64,000 nucleotides of DNA, taken from Ampullaceana balthica (taxonomy: Eukaryota > Mollusca > Gastropoda > Lymnaeidae). The notes under the pieces were generated by a model. It saw only the letters and a program-made list of their open reading frames with translations. It searched no databases and was not told where the DNA came from. Position numbers and translations under genes: made by a program. Shown piece after piece: positions 11,076 through 20,778 of the stretch (its first letter is position 1; each line of letters starts with the position of its first letter). The stretch covers positions 574,001 through 638,000 of the forward strand of contig CALYLW010000122.1 of assembly GCA_944989445.1 (NCBI GenBank), read 5' to 3'.

Positions 11076-11842
11076 CTAGATACGACCCGCGGCGTAGCAT
11101 ACGCCGCAGACTTACTCATAGATAGTGCAAAGAAAAAAGGTGGGGAGAACGAACACAAATATTACCATGAACAAATGGGAACAACGCGAGTAAACTTTGG
11201 GGGGACCGCCGAAGCATTTTTGGGAAGTATTTCGGACATCGCGACAATTTCTGCCTTGCCACCATATACTCCTGAAGTATTCATGTACTGAGTGTATTGT
11301 TGACATGACTATGTTTCCGCCACTGAGAACAACGGAGAGCTCGTCGCAGAAGTTATCCCAATGTTGAGAAACAAATTATACTACAGCCATGTTGGAGAGC
11401 AACAACTTCGTATATGATCTTTTTCCAGAAATATGCAACCAATAGAAACAGTTACCTGATGAAGGAATTGGTATGACATTGAACGAAGCTTTTTTCCCGT
11501 GAAATAAATGCGAAGCGGTGTTTATGTTCGCTAAGAAAGGGGGAAAAGAACAGGCATAAACATAAACATTTTTTTTCTAAATTTTTAAAATGTTGCCGCT
11601 AGGGCTTGAACCTAAGACCTTTCGCATGTCAGGCGGATGTAATAACCAATGCACTACGAAATACACGTTATCTGTGAAGGAACAATGAAAGTGAATGTAA
11701 AAAACATTGCTGGTCTCAAGACATGTCCCACCCCTCCACTACCTTCGCTTGCCACCCGTTAACTGTGACTTGTTGACCCCAGCTAGGGTCATTCGTCACG
11801 CTTACTTCTCACATACTCGTTTAGGTGAAATATATATATAGA
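11076..11842 (-). mobile_element. Non-autonomous Helitron, copy 2
   Basis: On the minus strand it starts A|TCTATATATATATTTCACC at 11842 and ends with hairpin GCGGCGTATGCTACGCCGC, then GGGTCGTAT and CTAG|T at 11079-11076. Ends and core match the copy at 7815-8750, and no target duplication is present, as expected for Helitrons. 767 bp with no transposase ORF. A tRNA-like module lies at 11592-11660. Confidence 0.85.
11592..11660 (-). repeat. tRNA-like module inside Helitron copy 2
   Basis: The minus strand carries TTGGTTATTACATCCGCC (A-box-like), CTGACATGCGAAAGG (anticodon-arm-like) and GGTTCAAGCCC (B-box-like) in tRNA order and spacing. The acceptor stem is not complementary, so a functional tRNA is unlikely. 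Confidence 0.6.
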
Positions 11843-12119
11843 TATTTAATATACAAGCTAATTCAGTGGTCCCCACCCGTTGGCTGTGGTCTGATACCGG
11901 TCCGTGGAACAAATGGTACCTGGCTGCCCAAGAAACATTGAATTATTTCCATTTTTTGAATTACTGAGGTGTATTTCTCTCCAGATTGTAAAACTTTCCA
12001 ATGACAAATCACTGGATTTTTTTTTAAGACAAATAAAGTCGCACACAAAGAACACATTAGAGCATCATATTTGTTGGCTAACCTTATCGCTAACACTAAA
12101 AAGATCTTTACTATTAGTG

Positions 12120-13480
12120 AAAAATTAAGCTTGCCCTCCACTGAAGACATTTGCCGTAAAATTCAAGGAGAAGCCGTTATAAAAATTTAAAAAAAGATAA
12201 TATATGTGCCTTTATCGGCTAGCACTATGACCTGAAGCATTTTGGATATAGATGAAAAATTCGAGGCACAATTGAGGATTGATACATCACCGCGGCAAGC
12301 ATTCTAGAGATATCGACAGCGCGGCAATACTACTTGTTTGTGTGATATCTTTATCATGGGGATGTACATGAGGATTTGTCATGTGCTTTATCTTTGCCAA
12401 CCAAAACCACAAGAGCAGAACTATTCAAGTCACTGGATGGTTATATATCAGGACAACAAAATGGTCCTTTTGTTTCGGCATATGCACAGACGGAGCTGCT
12501 TCCATGACTGTTAACTGTTAAGGATTAAGGAGATTGCACCTGAGGGTTATTCTACGCATTGAATCATTCACAGGGAAATGCCGACAAGTAGAAAAATGTC
12601 ACAGGAATTTAATTGTGTATTGATTGATGATAAACTTACTTACCTTATCAAAGCACACGCCCTTAGCTGATGCCTGTTTGAGCAGCTTTGTGAGGACATG
12701 GAAGCAGAGCACTTGTCTTCTCTTATACAGTGAAATAAGATGGCTAATCCTGAGGACAAGCAATAACAAGTGTATTAGAATTACGAGAGCCATTGCAAAA
12801 ATTTATCCCAGACAAGAAGTCACCACTGGCAGCACATTTCAGTGACAAAATATGGGTCTATCTAGCTTACATGTGTGACATATTCAGCCTGCTCAATGAA
12901 CTGAATGTGTACCTTCAGGGGAAAATGACAACTGTTTTCAAGTTGACAGAGAATAAAGTTGACAGAGAATATAGGTGCATTTAAATCCAAATTGGTGACG
13001 TCGCTTTTTTCTGATATTATGATAAGTTTCAAAAATTGGCTGGGATTTTAGGCTTGACTAAGTCTGAGCATTCATTATCCCAGTTGGTGCACTTTAACCT
13101 GTTTTTGCTTTTTAAAAAGTTCGAGAGCTACTTGCCAGCCACTTAAGACCAACAAAGGAATGGATTCGAGAAACATTTGTCAACAAACCATGCAAAATCT
13201 TGCATATCTGAGCAAAAAAAATATCAACCGCTGGAGATTTTAAAACAACAGCGGTCTTTAAAACTACTTTCTAGACAACTACTCTGCCACTGCCAGTCTT
13301 TTGGATTAAAATCATGGCGAAATTATCTTGAGATCACCAGCATGGCACTTAAATCCCTACGATTATTTCGGACATCCTATCTGTTTGAAGCAAAGTTTTC
13401 TGCAGTGACAGCAACCACAACAACATAAAAAAAATAAACTGGACATCAGCAACACATTTCGGGTGTCATTGTCTCTTTAA
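12120..13480 (+). pseudogene. hAT transposase remnant (ZBED5/SCAND3-like)
   Basis: Shifted plus-strand frames preserve recognisable blocks: HCKNLSQTRSHHWQHIS-like text near 12790, AFKSKLVTSLFSDIM near 12980, a segment around 13110-13200 with LPAT-like and FVNKPC-like words, and at 13330-13480 TSMALKSLRLFRTSYLFEAKFSAV followed by LDISNTFRVSLS, the usual dimerisation-domain end. Multiple stops and frameshifts show it is dead. The N-terminal zinc finger region is not recognisable. Confidence 0.7.
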
Positions 13481-13598
13481 CCCCCGATGGAAATGTCTCA
13501 GCGGGCCACGGTAAAATTATCAAACTCAAACTTGGGCAGCGGTAAAAGTATCAAACTTTGACCAGTCCGCGATGATAAAAAGATCGGGGACCACTGAG

Positions 13599-13774
13599 CA
13601 ATGTTCCCTCTAAGATTCGTTAGTCTGTGACTGTAAAAAAAATACTTGTGCTCAAAGTTGCATGGCATCCATTTTTTGTGCAATATTTTACAAAATCTAC
13701 TGCGCTGTAATTCAAAATTGCTGTGCAGTATCGGTCAGATATCTGCGTGGCCGCACAGCTTAAAGGGAACATTG
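13599..13774. mobile_element. hAT-type MITE (CAATGTTCCC family), copy 1
   Basis: Inverted ends CAATGTTCCCTCTAAG and TTAAAGGGAACATTG, 176 bp. Flanks are CCACTGAG (13591-13598) and GCACTGAG (13775-13782), an 8-bp target duplication with one mismatch. Related copies lie at 18394-18550 and 21722-21880. Confidence 0.85.
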
Positions 13775-13945
13775 GCACTGAGCTAATTGACCTAATTGTT
13801 CTCAACTCAACAACAATTAAGAAATCATCCTTATTTTTAACCATGCTACATTTCTAAATTTTAAATTCTTGAAAAATTGTTTTTTCTTTCAGATTTTAAA
13901 ATAAAATAATAAAAATCTTTTTTTAAAAAGGACACGCTTTTATTT

Positions 13946-14328
13946 ACATATAGAAAGTGCACTAAAAAGAAGAAAATAAAAATTTTCTATGATAACAGGT
14001 GAAATCCGTGAACATATCCACTGGTCCACTGCACATAAAAGCGTGGGGCGCCCATCACAACTCATTTCTCTTTGCAACTATCATTTTGCATATAGATAAA
14101 TATTTCCAATTAATATGATAGTAGCATGTATATGATGATCAAAATTGTGAAACTTTTAATGTTTATTAATATTCATACAAATTTGTATTTATTTTTCGCA
14201 GCCTTGTACATGACAGAGAGTTGTGATGAGCGCCCACACTTTTATGTGCAGTGGATGAGTTCACAGATTTCACCTGTTATCATAGAAAATTTTTTAATTT
14301 TTTAATTTTTAGTGCACTTTCTATATGT
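13946..14328. mobile_element. Long inverted-repeat element (about 125-bp arms)
   Basis: The left arm (13946-14075) and right arm (about 14205-14328) are near-perfect inverted copies. They share ACATATAGAAAGTGCACT, TTTTCTATGATAACAGGTGA, CCACTGCACATAAAAG and GGGCGCCCATCACAACTC. The loop is about 130 bp and AT-rich. It is probably a foldback/MITE element; a transcript would form a long hairpin. No ORF and no sure target duplication. Confidence 0.8.
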
Positions 14329-14355
14329 TCGCGCATCGTTCAGTTCATGACAGCT

Positions 14356-14548
14356 TTTGCGTAAATTTTCCATATGCGCAGAATGATGCGCGAACGAGTA
14401 TAAGTGCCTAATTTATAGACATACATAAACTAATAAACTAAAAATACATTAATTTAACTTAATTTAATTTAATTAAATTTTGATACAATGCATTGTAGGC
14501 ACTTCAATACTCATTTGCGCATCGTTCTGCGCATGTCGTAAATTTACG
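14356..14548. repeat. Second inverted repeat next to the first
   Basis: Arms at about 14356-14413 and 14495-14548 are inverted copies, sharing ATGCGCAGAATGATGCGC, CGAACGAGTATAAGTGCC and GCGTAAATTTT with a few mismatches. The loop is very AT-rich. No coding content. Confidence 0.7.
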
Positions 14549-15527
14549 GAATTTTTTTTCCGGAATATTTTGATTAGCTCTACGGAGACCCCCGAATTAC
14601 TCGTTTTACGTCACAGTAATCGAAAAACAAATGAATTTTGTCATCGAGTACGTCCAATAATAGTCTTACGGTGACGATATCACTTTTCAAGCAACGAGAT
14701 GTTCACTGGAGAATTTTCTGTGACTCTTCGATGCGCCGGTAAGCCACTAATGTCTCAATTATGCCATATTTAGTATCCATGAGGTACTCGGACTAAATCG
14801 TCCATGATTACCATATTAATTCTGTTTGGAAAATCATTGATTTGTTCACTGTAGCCTTCGCCAATAAGCGGTAGACCGATCCCGTTGTCACCGAACATCG
14901 GCACAGTATAAAAACAAAATGGACGCTTTTTTTCTTGTTCACCGGAGCGATAGTTTTACAAGAAAGATTATTAATAACAATAACTCATGCATATTTGCAA
15001 TCTTTAAACATCCGAATAAATACAAGTAAAACAATGAAATTCATATTAAAATAATGTAGAATTGATGATAATACTTTTAATAAGTCAATAATGATCTAAG
15101 ATGGATGAAAATAAATTGATGAAATCAAAATGAATAAACACTTGACTTGTATTAGTATTATAAATATTAATAACTGTTTTCGTTTTTATTTTGTTTTTTA
15201 AATCATAACTATATTATGTATTTAATGATATATTAAATGTACTACAAAATCCTAAACTACTACTACTATAGTAATATCTACTTCCTATAAATTTTTTTAA
15301 TCAAAATAATAATAAAATTGTCATAATAAATTATAAAGAACAATTTTATTAATTAATTATAATTAAAGTATTTTAAGTTAAATTTGGTAGTTGATACTAC
15401 TTAGACTTATCTCAACTTATTGAACTTTAATTTGATTGCACTGATTTCTATGAATAAAGTTTACAATATTAAATATAACAAAAAATGAAATATTAATCCC
15501 CCCCCCCTTTAGACCATTTTTTGCAGA
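14549..15527. other. AT-rich spacer
   Basis: No gene or clear repeat supported. A short open frame around 14480-14674 overlaps the inverted repeat and is not called. Confidence 0.4.
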
Positions 15528-15689
15528 ATGCCTGTAAGCCTTAAGGATTTTGAAAGTTTGGTGAAAAGCTTTGCCCAAGACGGAGTGCAAGGCATTATTA
15601 GAAATGGCTATGCATTCTACCTTTATACCAGATGTGCTAGCAAGAAGGAAGGGATGAACGTTGCTGTCATTGCACTGGACGAAGCCTAG
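15528..15689 (+). CDS. Unassigned 53-residue ORF, possible exon or pseudogene fragment
   Basis: ATG at 15528 follows a good acceptor-like CATTTTTTGCAG. The frame gives 53 residues (starting MPVSLKDFESLVKSF, ending ALDEA) with normal-looking composition, stops at TAG (15687-15689), and then stays open for about 30 more codons. I do not recognise a family. The antisense strand is also open for 97 codons (15417-15710). It could be an exon with a stop, a pseudogene piece or part of a repeat. No coding claim beyond the open frame. Confidence 0.2.
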   Translation: MPVSLKDFESLVKSFAQDGVQGIIRNGYAFYLYTRCASKKEGMNVAVIALDEA

Positions 15690-16837
15690 AAGCCTGCCGG
15701 AAAGATTCAAGCTATATTTGAACCCAAACAGGGATTCGTTCCAGTTTTATCACGGCAGTATACTTGTATTGTTTTTAAAAATATTTCATTTCTAAAAAGA
15801 AATTTAAGTGTCAACTGGATGAAAATCCATGATCTTTTCTTTCAGCCTGCAACTGCAAGGACATCAGTCCAAATAAAGAAAAAGATAGAGCATTCAGCTC
15901 TTCTGACATTACTCCAGTAATACATAATGAAATCATTATTCTACAAATATCACAGATTATTCCAGTCTTTAGGGGGATCTGAGATTAATAAGGACTCAGA
16001 CCATCAAGAGGAAGACAGAGAGGGTTTCTGAGCTTAGACTTAGACGCGAGAAGTCAGCACTGAAGACCTTTTATTAAACATTAGTCATTGCCAAATGTAA
16101 CAATAAATTATATATTAATTTCTTAATTTTTTTTCTTTTCAGGAGCTATTCATCTTTTGCCTCAGATAAGATTGTTATTTATTCTTTGCACTGATTAACA
16201 AATAATAACATGCTTTTGGTTTGAGTTATAACAAAATGCCTTTATTTTACATTGTTAAAATCTTTGATTTTTGTTTAAAAAATATTAATAAATATTTTGC
16301 CTTTCCTTTTTTGCAGGTTTTCTTTCAAGTTTCCATTTGAATGATTGATATAAGCATTATATTAATTATATTTGTTTTGCTAATTCTCAAACTGAGATTA
16401 TTATAATTTTGAAAATATTTTTTTTTAAATATATTTTTTGTACCCTTGTGGTATATAAAAATTAACAAAATAAAATTTTGTGCAGCTATCTAGACCCTTT
16501 GTTGATAATTGTGTTGTATATTGGATTAAGAATATATGCTAAAAATTTGGTGCAGTTATCTATACAAATAAAAAAAGTTGTGAATGAAAGCATTAGTCAT
16601 TAGCCTAATTAGGAAAATTGAATTTGGGTCACAAGTTTTTTAAGTTAATTATATAGGTTATATAAGGGGGAAAAAAATCGACTAAAAAATTCACAACTTC
16701 ACTTCTATAAAAGATAGGACAAAACAAGTGGTTTTGAAAGGGTCTTAGTCTTAGCAAGCCCTTTAAAATGATATATTATTTAAGCCTTTAGACTTTGGGA
16801 CAACATTTAAATTTTCTGTCAAAGTACCTATGCATTG
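15690..16837. other. Non-coding spacer
   Basis: AT-rich. Around 15850-16060 there are short protein-like stretches with acceptor-like tracts but no recognised product. Nothing else supported. Confidence 0.4.
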
Positions 16838-17055
16838 TCATCCACGATCTATCTGTGGCCCTGGTAAAATTTTGAGATCTCTAGGACCATCAGAAGTGGT
16901 TTAATTTTACGTTAAAATATTTGAAAGATGGATGGATGGATGGACCGTTATAAAATGGACGGATTTCATATATATAAGTCTATAACTATAACTATAAGTA
17001 TTTATACAACATACAAACTCTGTGACTTAAACTTAAATAAAAGCGTATAAAAAAT
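16838..17055. repeat. Dispersed repeat copy A
   Basis: Shares ATGCATTGTCATCCA, GATCTATCTGTGG, AGATCTCTAGGACCATCAGA, GATGGATGGATGGA and ATACAACATACAAAC with 38495-38655. Both copies end in AAATAAAAGCGTRTAA. In the other place this sequence lies within the element at 38181-38756. Confidence 0.7.
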
Positions 17056-18393
17056 ATCCCCATTATTTTCGCATTAAAGTATTTTATTTACCGTACGTTC
17101 TTTATTTCCGATCATACTTTTTTTTTCAAAACATTCATTGTTGTAGCTTGTCTTGAGCTGAAAAGTAACTTCAACAGTGAGTGTCAACAGTCCGTGCTCG
17201 GCGTGATGATACCCGGATTTGATTAGCGCTACCGCTAGGACTAGGGCAATTTGTCTCATCAAAAGTCAATTAACACAGTCACAGACCAAGAAATCCAAAT
17301 ACTAAAGACACCTATTTTTAAAATATATTTCTAGAAATAAAATGCGTATCATATTTCTAAAGAAGACTATATTTTAACATTTTAAGAAATAAATTCTGAG
17401 TAAATAAACTTTACTTGTTCAAAATGATCGATATCTAACTAACCTTTAGCCCCTTAACCTTTGAGATCTCTTTGACCGGAAGTTGATTTAAATTAATATT
17501 GTCTATTCATACGGCTTTACAAGGGAGGAAACTATAGAAAGACAACTTTTAATAATAATTATATTTTTAACCGATTGATATTAATATGCGTATGACTACT
17601 GCACATCTATTTTCACGCGTCCTTTTGATTTATTTGTCCATAAATGACGTTACGCGGTTTTGGCCAATTCCGTTGTCACATAATTATTTAAGGCCCCCTC
17701 AAATATGAAGTCACAGAGCGTTCGCCCCCCCCCCTAAAAGCCGTATTTTCTATTTGAAAATGAACGTGTTTCAAGTCACTTTGTCATTTAAGTATGTGGT
17801 TAGTGTAAGACTCCACTCTAGTATCTTAACACGCGTGAAGCCATGCAAAACGTCAATAAATAAATTGTAAGCAATCAAATATTTAAGTGGAACTTTTAAT
17901 TAAAGTTGCACGTTTTGATGTGTGACGACACATTTATTAAAAGCCCCCCCCATCACAAATATGTGACTCGCCAACTTAAGTGCGTGGCATGATTTCTGGT
18001 CGGCCTCCAAAATAGTCCGCCTTTTCTCTGGAATTAAACTCTATTACAAGGGTATAGTCTTAGTCCTCTGGATTTCTGGAATCTGCTGCTCGCTTAAAAA
18101 TACAATAAAATACAATAATTAATACTGTACGCCCACTGTTTATATACTTGAGGATGAATTAATCAAAAACTTTATGAAAAGTACAATTTTAAGTGCGCCA
18201 TAAACGTAATAAAAAGTATCACCATTGCAGTTCAAGATTTAAATTTCAGCCCAGATATCTTCAGGTTTATCACTTTTCTACTGCTCTGATACACACAGTT
18301 CACACGCTACAGGCTTTTCTCTGAAATTAAACTCTTATTACAAAGCTGTGCTCAAGGCCTTTTTCTATTTATGGGATCAGTGTTGCTAGCAAC
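17056..18393. other. Non-coding spacer
   Basis: AT-rich with two C-rich patches (about 17724-17735 and 17943-17952). No recognised gene. Confidence 0.4.
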
Positions 18394-18550
18394 CAATTTT
18401 CACTCTTAGGTTCGTTGGTCCATGTTCAAAGTAAAAAAAACTAGTGCGCAAAGTTACAATAGTTCATACAATTTACTGCACGGTAATACTAAACTGCTGC
18501 GCGGCGTCGGTTAGATACCTGCGTGGCCGCGCATCTTCAAGGAAACATTG
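18394..18550. mobile_element. hAT-type MITE (CAATGTTCCC family), copy 2
   Basis: Internal sequence matches 13599-13774 (TTCGTTGGTC, GCGCAAAGTTACA, CTGCTGCGCGGCGTCGGTTAGA, ACCTGCGTGGCCGCGC). Ends are CAATTTTCACTC and GGAAACATTG. Flanks CTAGCAAC and CTCGCCAC match at 6 of 8 positions, as expected for an old target duplication. Confidence 0.7.
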
Positions 18551-20610
18551 CTCGCCACTAGGCAAAAATCACAATAGCATATGCCCCATCTCACAATTTT
18601 TATTTAGTTGAGGATAAAATACTCAAAATTTGACTTTGATTTGAGCCATAAATACAATTTTGAAAAATGTCCCCATTGTAGTTTAGCACAGAGTTATATA
18701 CATTCAGGTTCTACTGCTCTGATAGTGACTGAAAAGAAATATTTTTTTTTAAGTTTCACACTTCCATTCTTGCTTTTAAAAAAAATATTAAAATTAAGAA
18801 ATAAGACTTTTAGTCTTTTGTTTTGTTGTTTTGTTTTTTTGGGCCATTTTTATTATGTTCAAGTGATACATATTGAAAGCAGACATTGGTTCATGACAAC
18901 AAGTTATGTAAGACACTAATTAGCCAACCTCTGTGGGGTTCACAGTTCAAGCCATAACTGCCATAATAAGTATCATAATTTTTAAATAGTATTTATTACA
19001 CTCGAGCTAGGGCGCTCCTGCTGGAAATTCTTTCCCTGACTATAAAAACAAAACATCCTGTTTACATATCTCACATGTGGACAGTTGAGCTTCCCTTTTT
19101 TTTTCTCTAAAAGACGATCTGACCAGCTCTTTATCATAGCCCAGATTATTGGGTAGCTACTCTTGTTGTCGGTCATTCAAATCAGTGTTGCACTGTACTG
19201 AGTATGACAAAAAAAAACTGAGGCAGTTTTTCATAAGTGAGTTTGTGATTATGAGCACGGGAAAAAAGAATTTTATCATTTAGGACGTGCCGTTCAATGG
19301 AAGAAATGGCTGGTCCAGAAATAACGAGAGCTTCAAAAGGAAAACAAGAAGGGGGGGGGGTTAAAATAGGGTGGGGTGTTTATAAACATATCTTCCCCTC
19401 CTTACATGTTTACATGTCCCCTGAACAACGACAGGATGGGGAGTGAAAAGCTTATGTTGACGTCGAGATGCCCACCAACACATATTCAGTTGTCCATAGA
19501 ACCTTACAATAACTGTTAAAATACACGCACCAAACATATGTCATTAACAGTGTCCAAGTGGACTCCATGCACATCAAAGTCTCGCAGGTCAACATTTGTT
19601 TTATGGTCTATGGAAATGAGAGGGGGCCTAAGAAGAAGATTTCTTACAAGAATGTCAAAGTTTGGTTAGTGGATGAAAAAAAAAGATATAAGTAAAATAA
19701 TTTTAAAATCTCAAATTGATTTAAACTTCAATATTGTCCTGGCACACAGCATAAATAAAAAACAAAAAATTAATGCTTTTACATGTAACCACTTACAATG
19801 GAAACAAATTTATTGGGAAAACTTTTTAAAAAATCAGAATTTTGTTTCTGTGATGCACCACCTAGTGTGATGAATCTCCCAATAAACTTACCCCACTTTG
19901 AATATCTGACAATGATCATTGGTTATTTTATAACAGATTGCATATTGGCTGGGATCAAAGAAAAGTTGACAAAACAAAACCTCATTAAATGCATGTGAAA
20001 TGCTTCTCTGTCAGATTAACACGTTTTCAAGAAGAAGAGAAATTATGTTTCTCCTGTAATAAAATTCTTTAACTTTCCAATGACATGCTAAATTTTTGTT
20101 AAAAATATTGCCTCAAAGATGTAACTGTAACACAGAAAAATTAATTAAATTAAAATTTACAGGCACCCCGTCCACTAAATACTTGAAACACCAAACTTCT
20201 CTTCTGAGCTGGTCATGAAAGAATCAGGAACAATATACATTTCAATGATATACATTAAATTATAAACAAATAAAATAGTAATGGTGATTGAAAAGTAGAA
20301 AAGAAAAATTATTTAATTTTTTTTTAAATTTCCCTCCTCCTTTGACAAGTTGTGCACTGGATGCTGTGGTCAACCTAACAAATTAATTTATTATTTACAG
20401 CTATTAAAAAAACTCTTCATGATTTTTAAGACACTCATGTCATTTTTTCTGTTGATATTTTTTTTGGTGAAAATAAAAATTGATTTATCATTTATTTATT
20501 TTTTAAAAAACACAATCCAAGCCAATTTTCATTACCCATAACTTCTGAGAGAAAATTTTTGAATAAAAATAATTATTTTGCACCACTCTATTACCCCTAA
20601 CCCCACCCCC
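18551..20610. other. Spacer downstream of CAPZB; likely holds its 3' UTR end
   Basis: No other gene recognised. CAPZB is on the minus strand, so its 3' UTR must lie just below 20611. Minus-strand AATAAA-type signals occur around 20487-20500, within about 120 bp of the stop. Short open frames at 18608-18919 and 19673-19998 have no known domain. Confidence 0.4.
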
Positions 20611-20778
20611 TCACTGTGCTTGTGTTCTCTGTGACAGGGCTTGGAATAAATCCTTCTTGAAGGCAGCTTGCTGTTTGGGGTCTTGCAAGGGTTCAATGGA
20701 GCGAAGGCTGTTGACTATGTCTTTGGTTTTGCCAAAATAAATGTTGTTCAGTGTGCTGCGAATTTTGTTTTCCATTTC
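20611..20778 (-). CDS. CAPZB: CAPZB terminal coding exon 7
   Basis: Acceptor ACTTGCCAG, 168 nt coding [20 protein letters not shown], then IVNSLRS and a short C-terminus ending LSQRTQAQ, stop TGA at 20613-20611. The conserved [18 protein letters not shown] block fixes identity. The tail is the actin-binding tentacle, which varies between isoforms. Confidence 0.95.
   Translation of the reverse strand, partial: EMENKIRSTLNNIYFGKTKDIVNSLRSIEPLQDPKQQAAFKKDLFQALSQRTQAQ

Larger units (their letters stand above)
11864..13780 (+). mobile_element. Decayed hAT transposon, interrupted by a MITE at its 3' end
   Basis: Ends are CAGTGGTCCCCACCC and GGGGACCACTG. The left 8-bp target duplication is AGCTAATT (11856-11863). 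On the right, the terminal CACTG is followed by AG and then a MITE; after the MITE the sequence repeats CACTG and completes AGCTAATT at 13781-13788. So the MITE landed across the element end. The interior carries a pseudogenised ZBED/SCAND3-like transposase. Confidence 0.85.
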
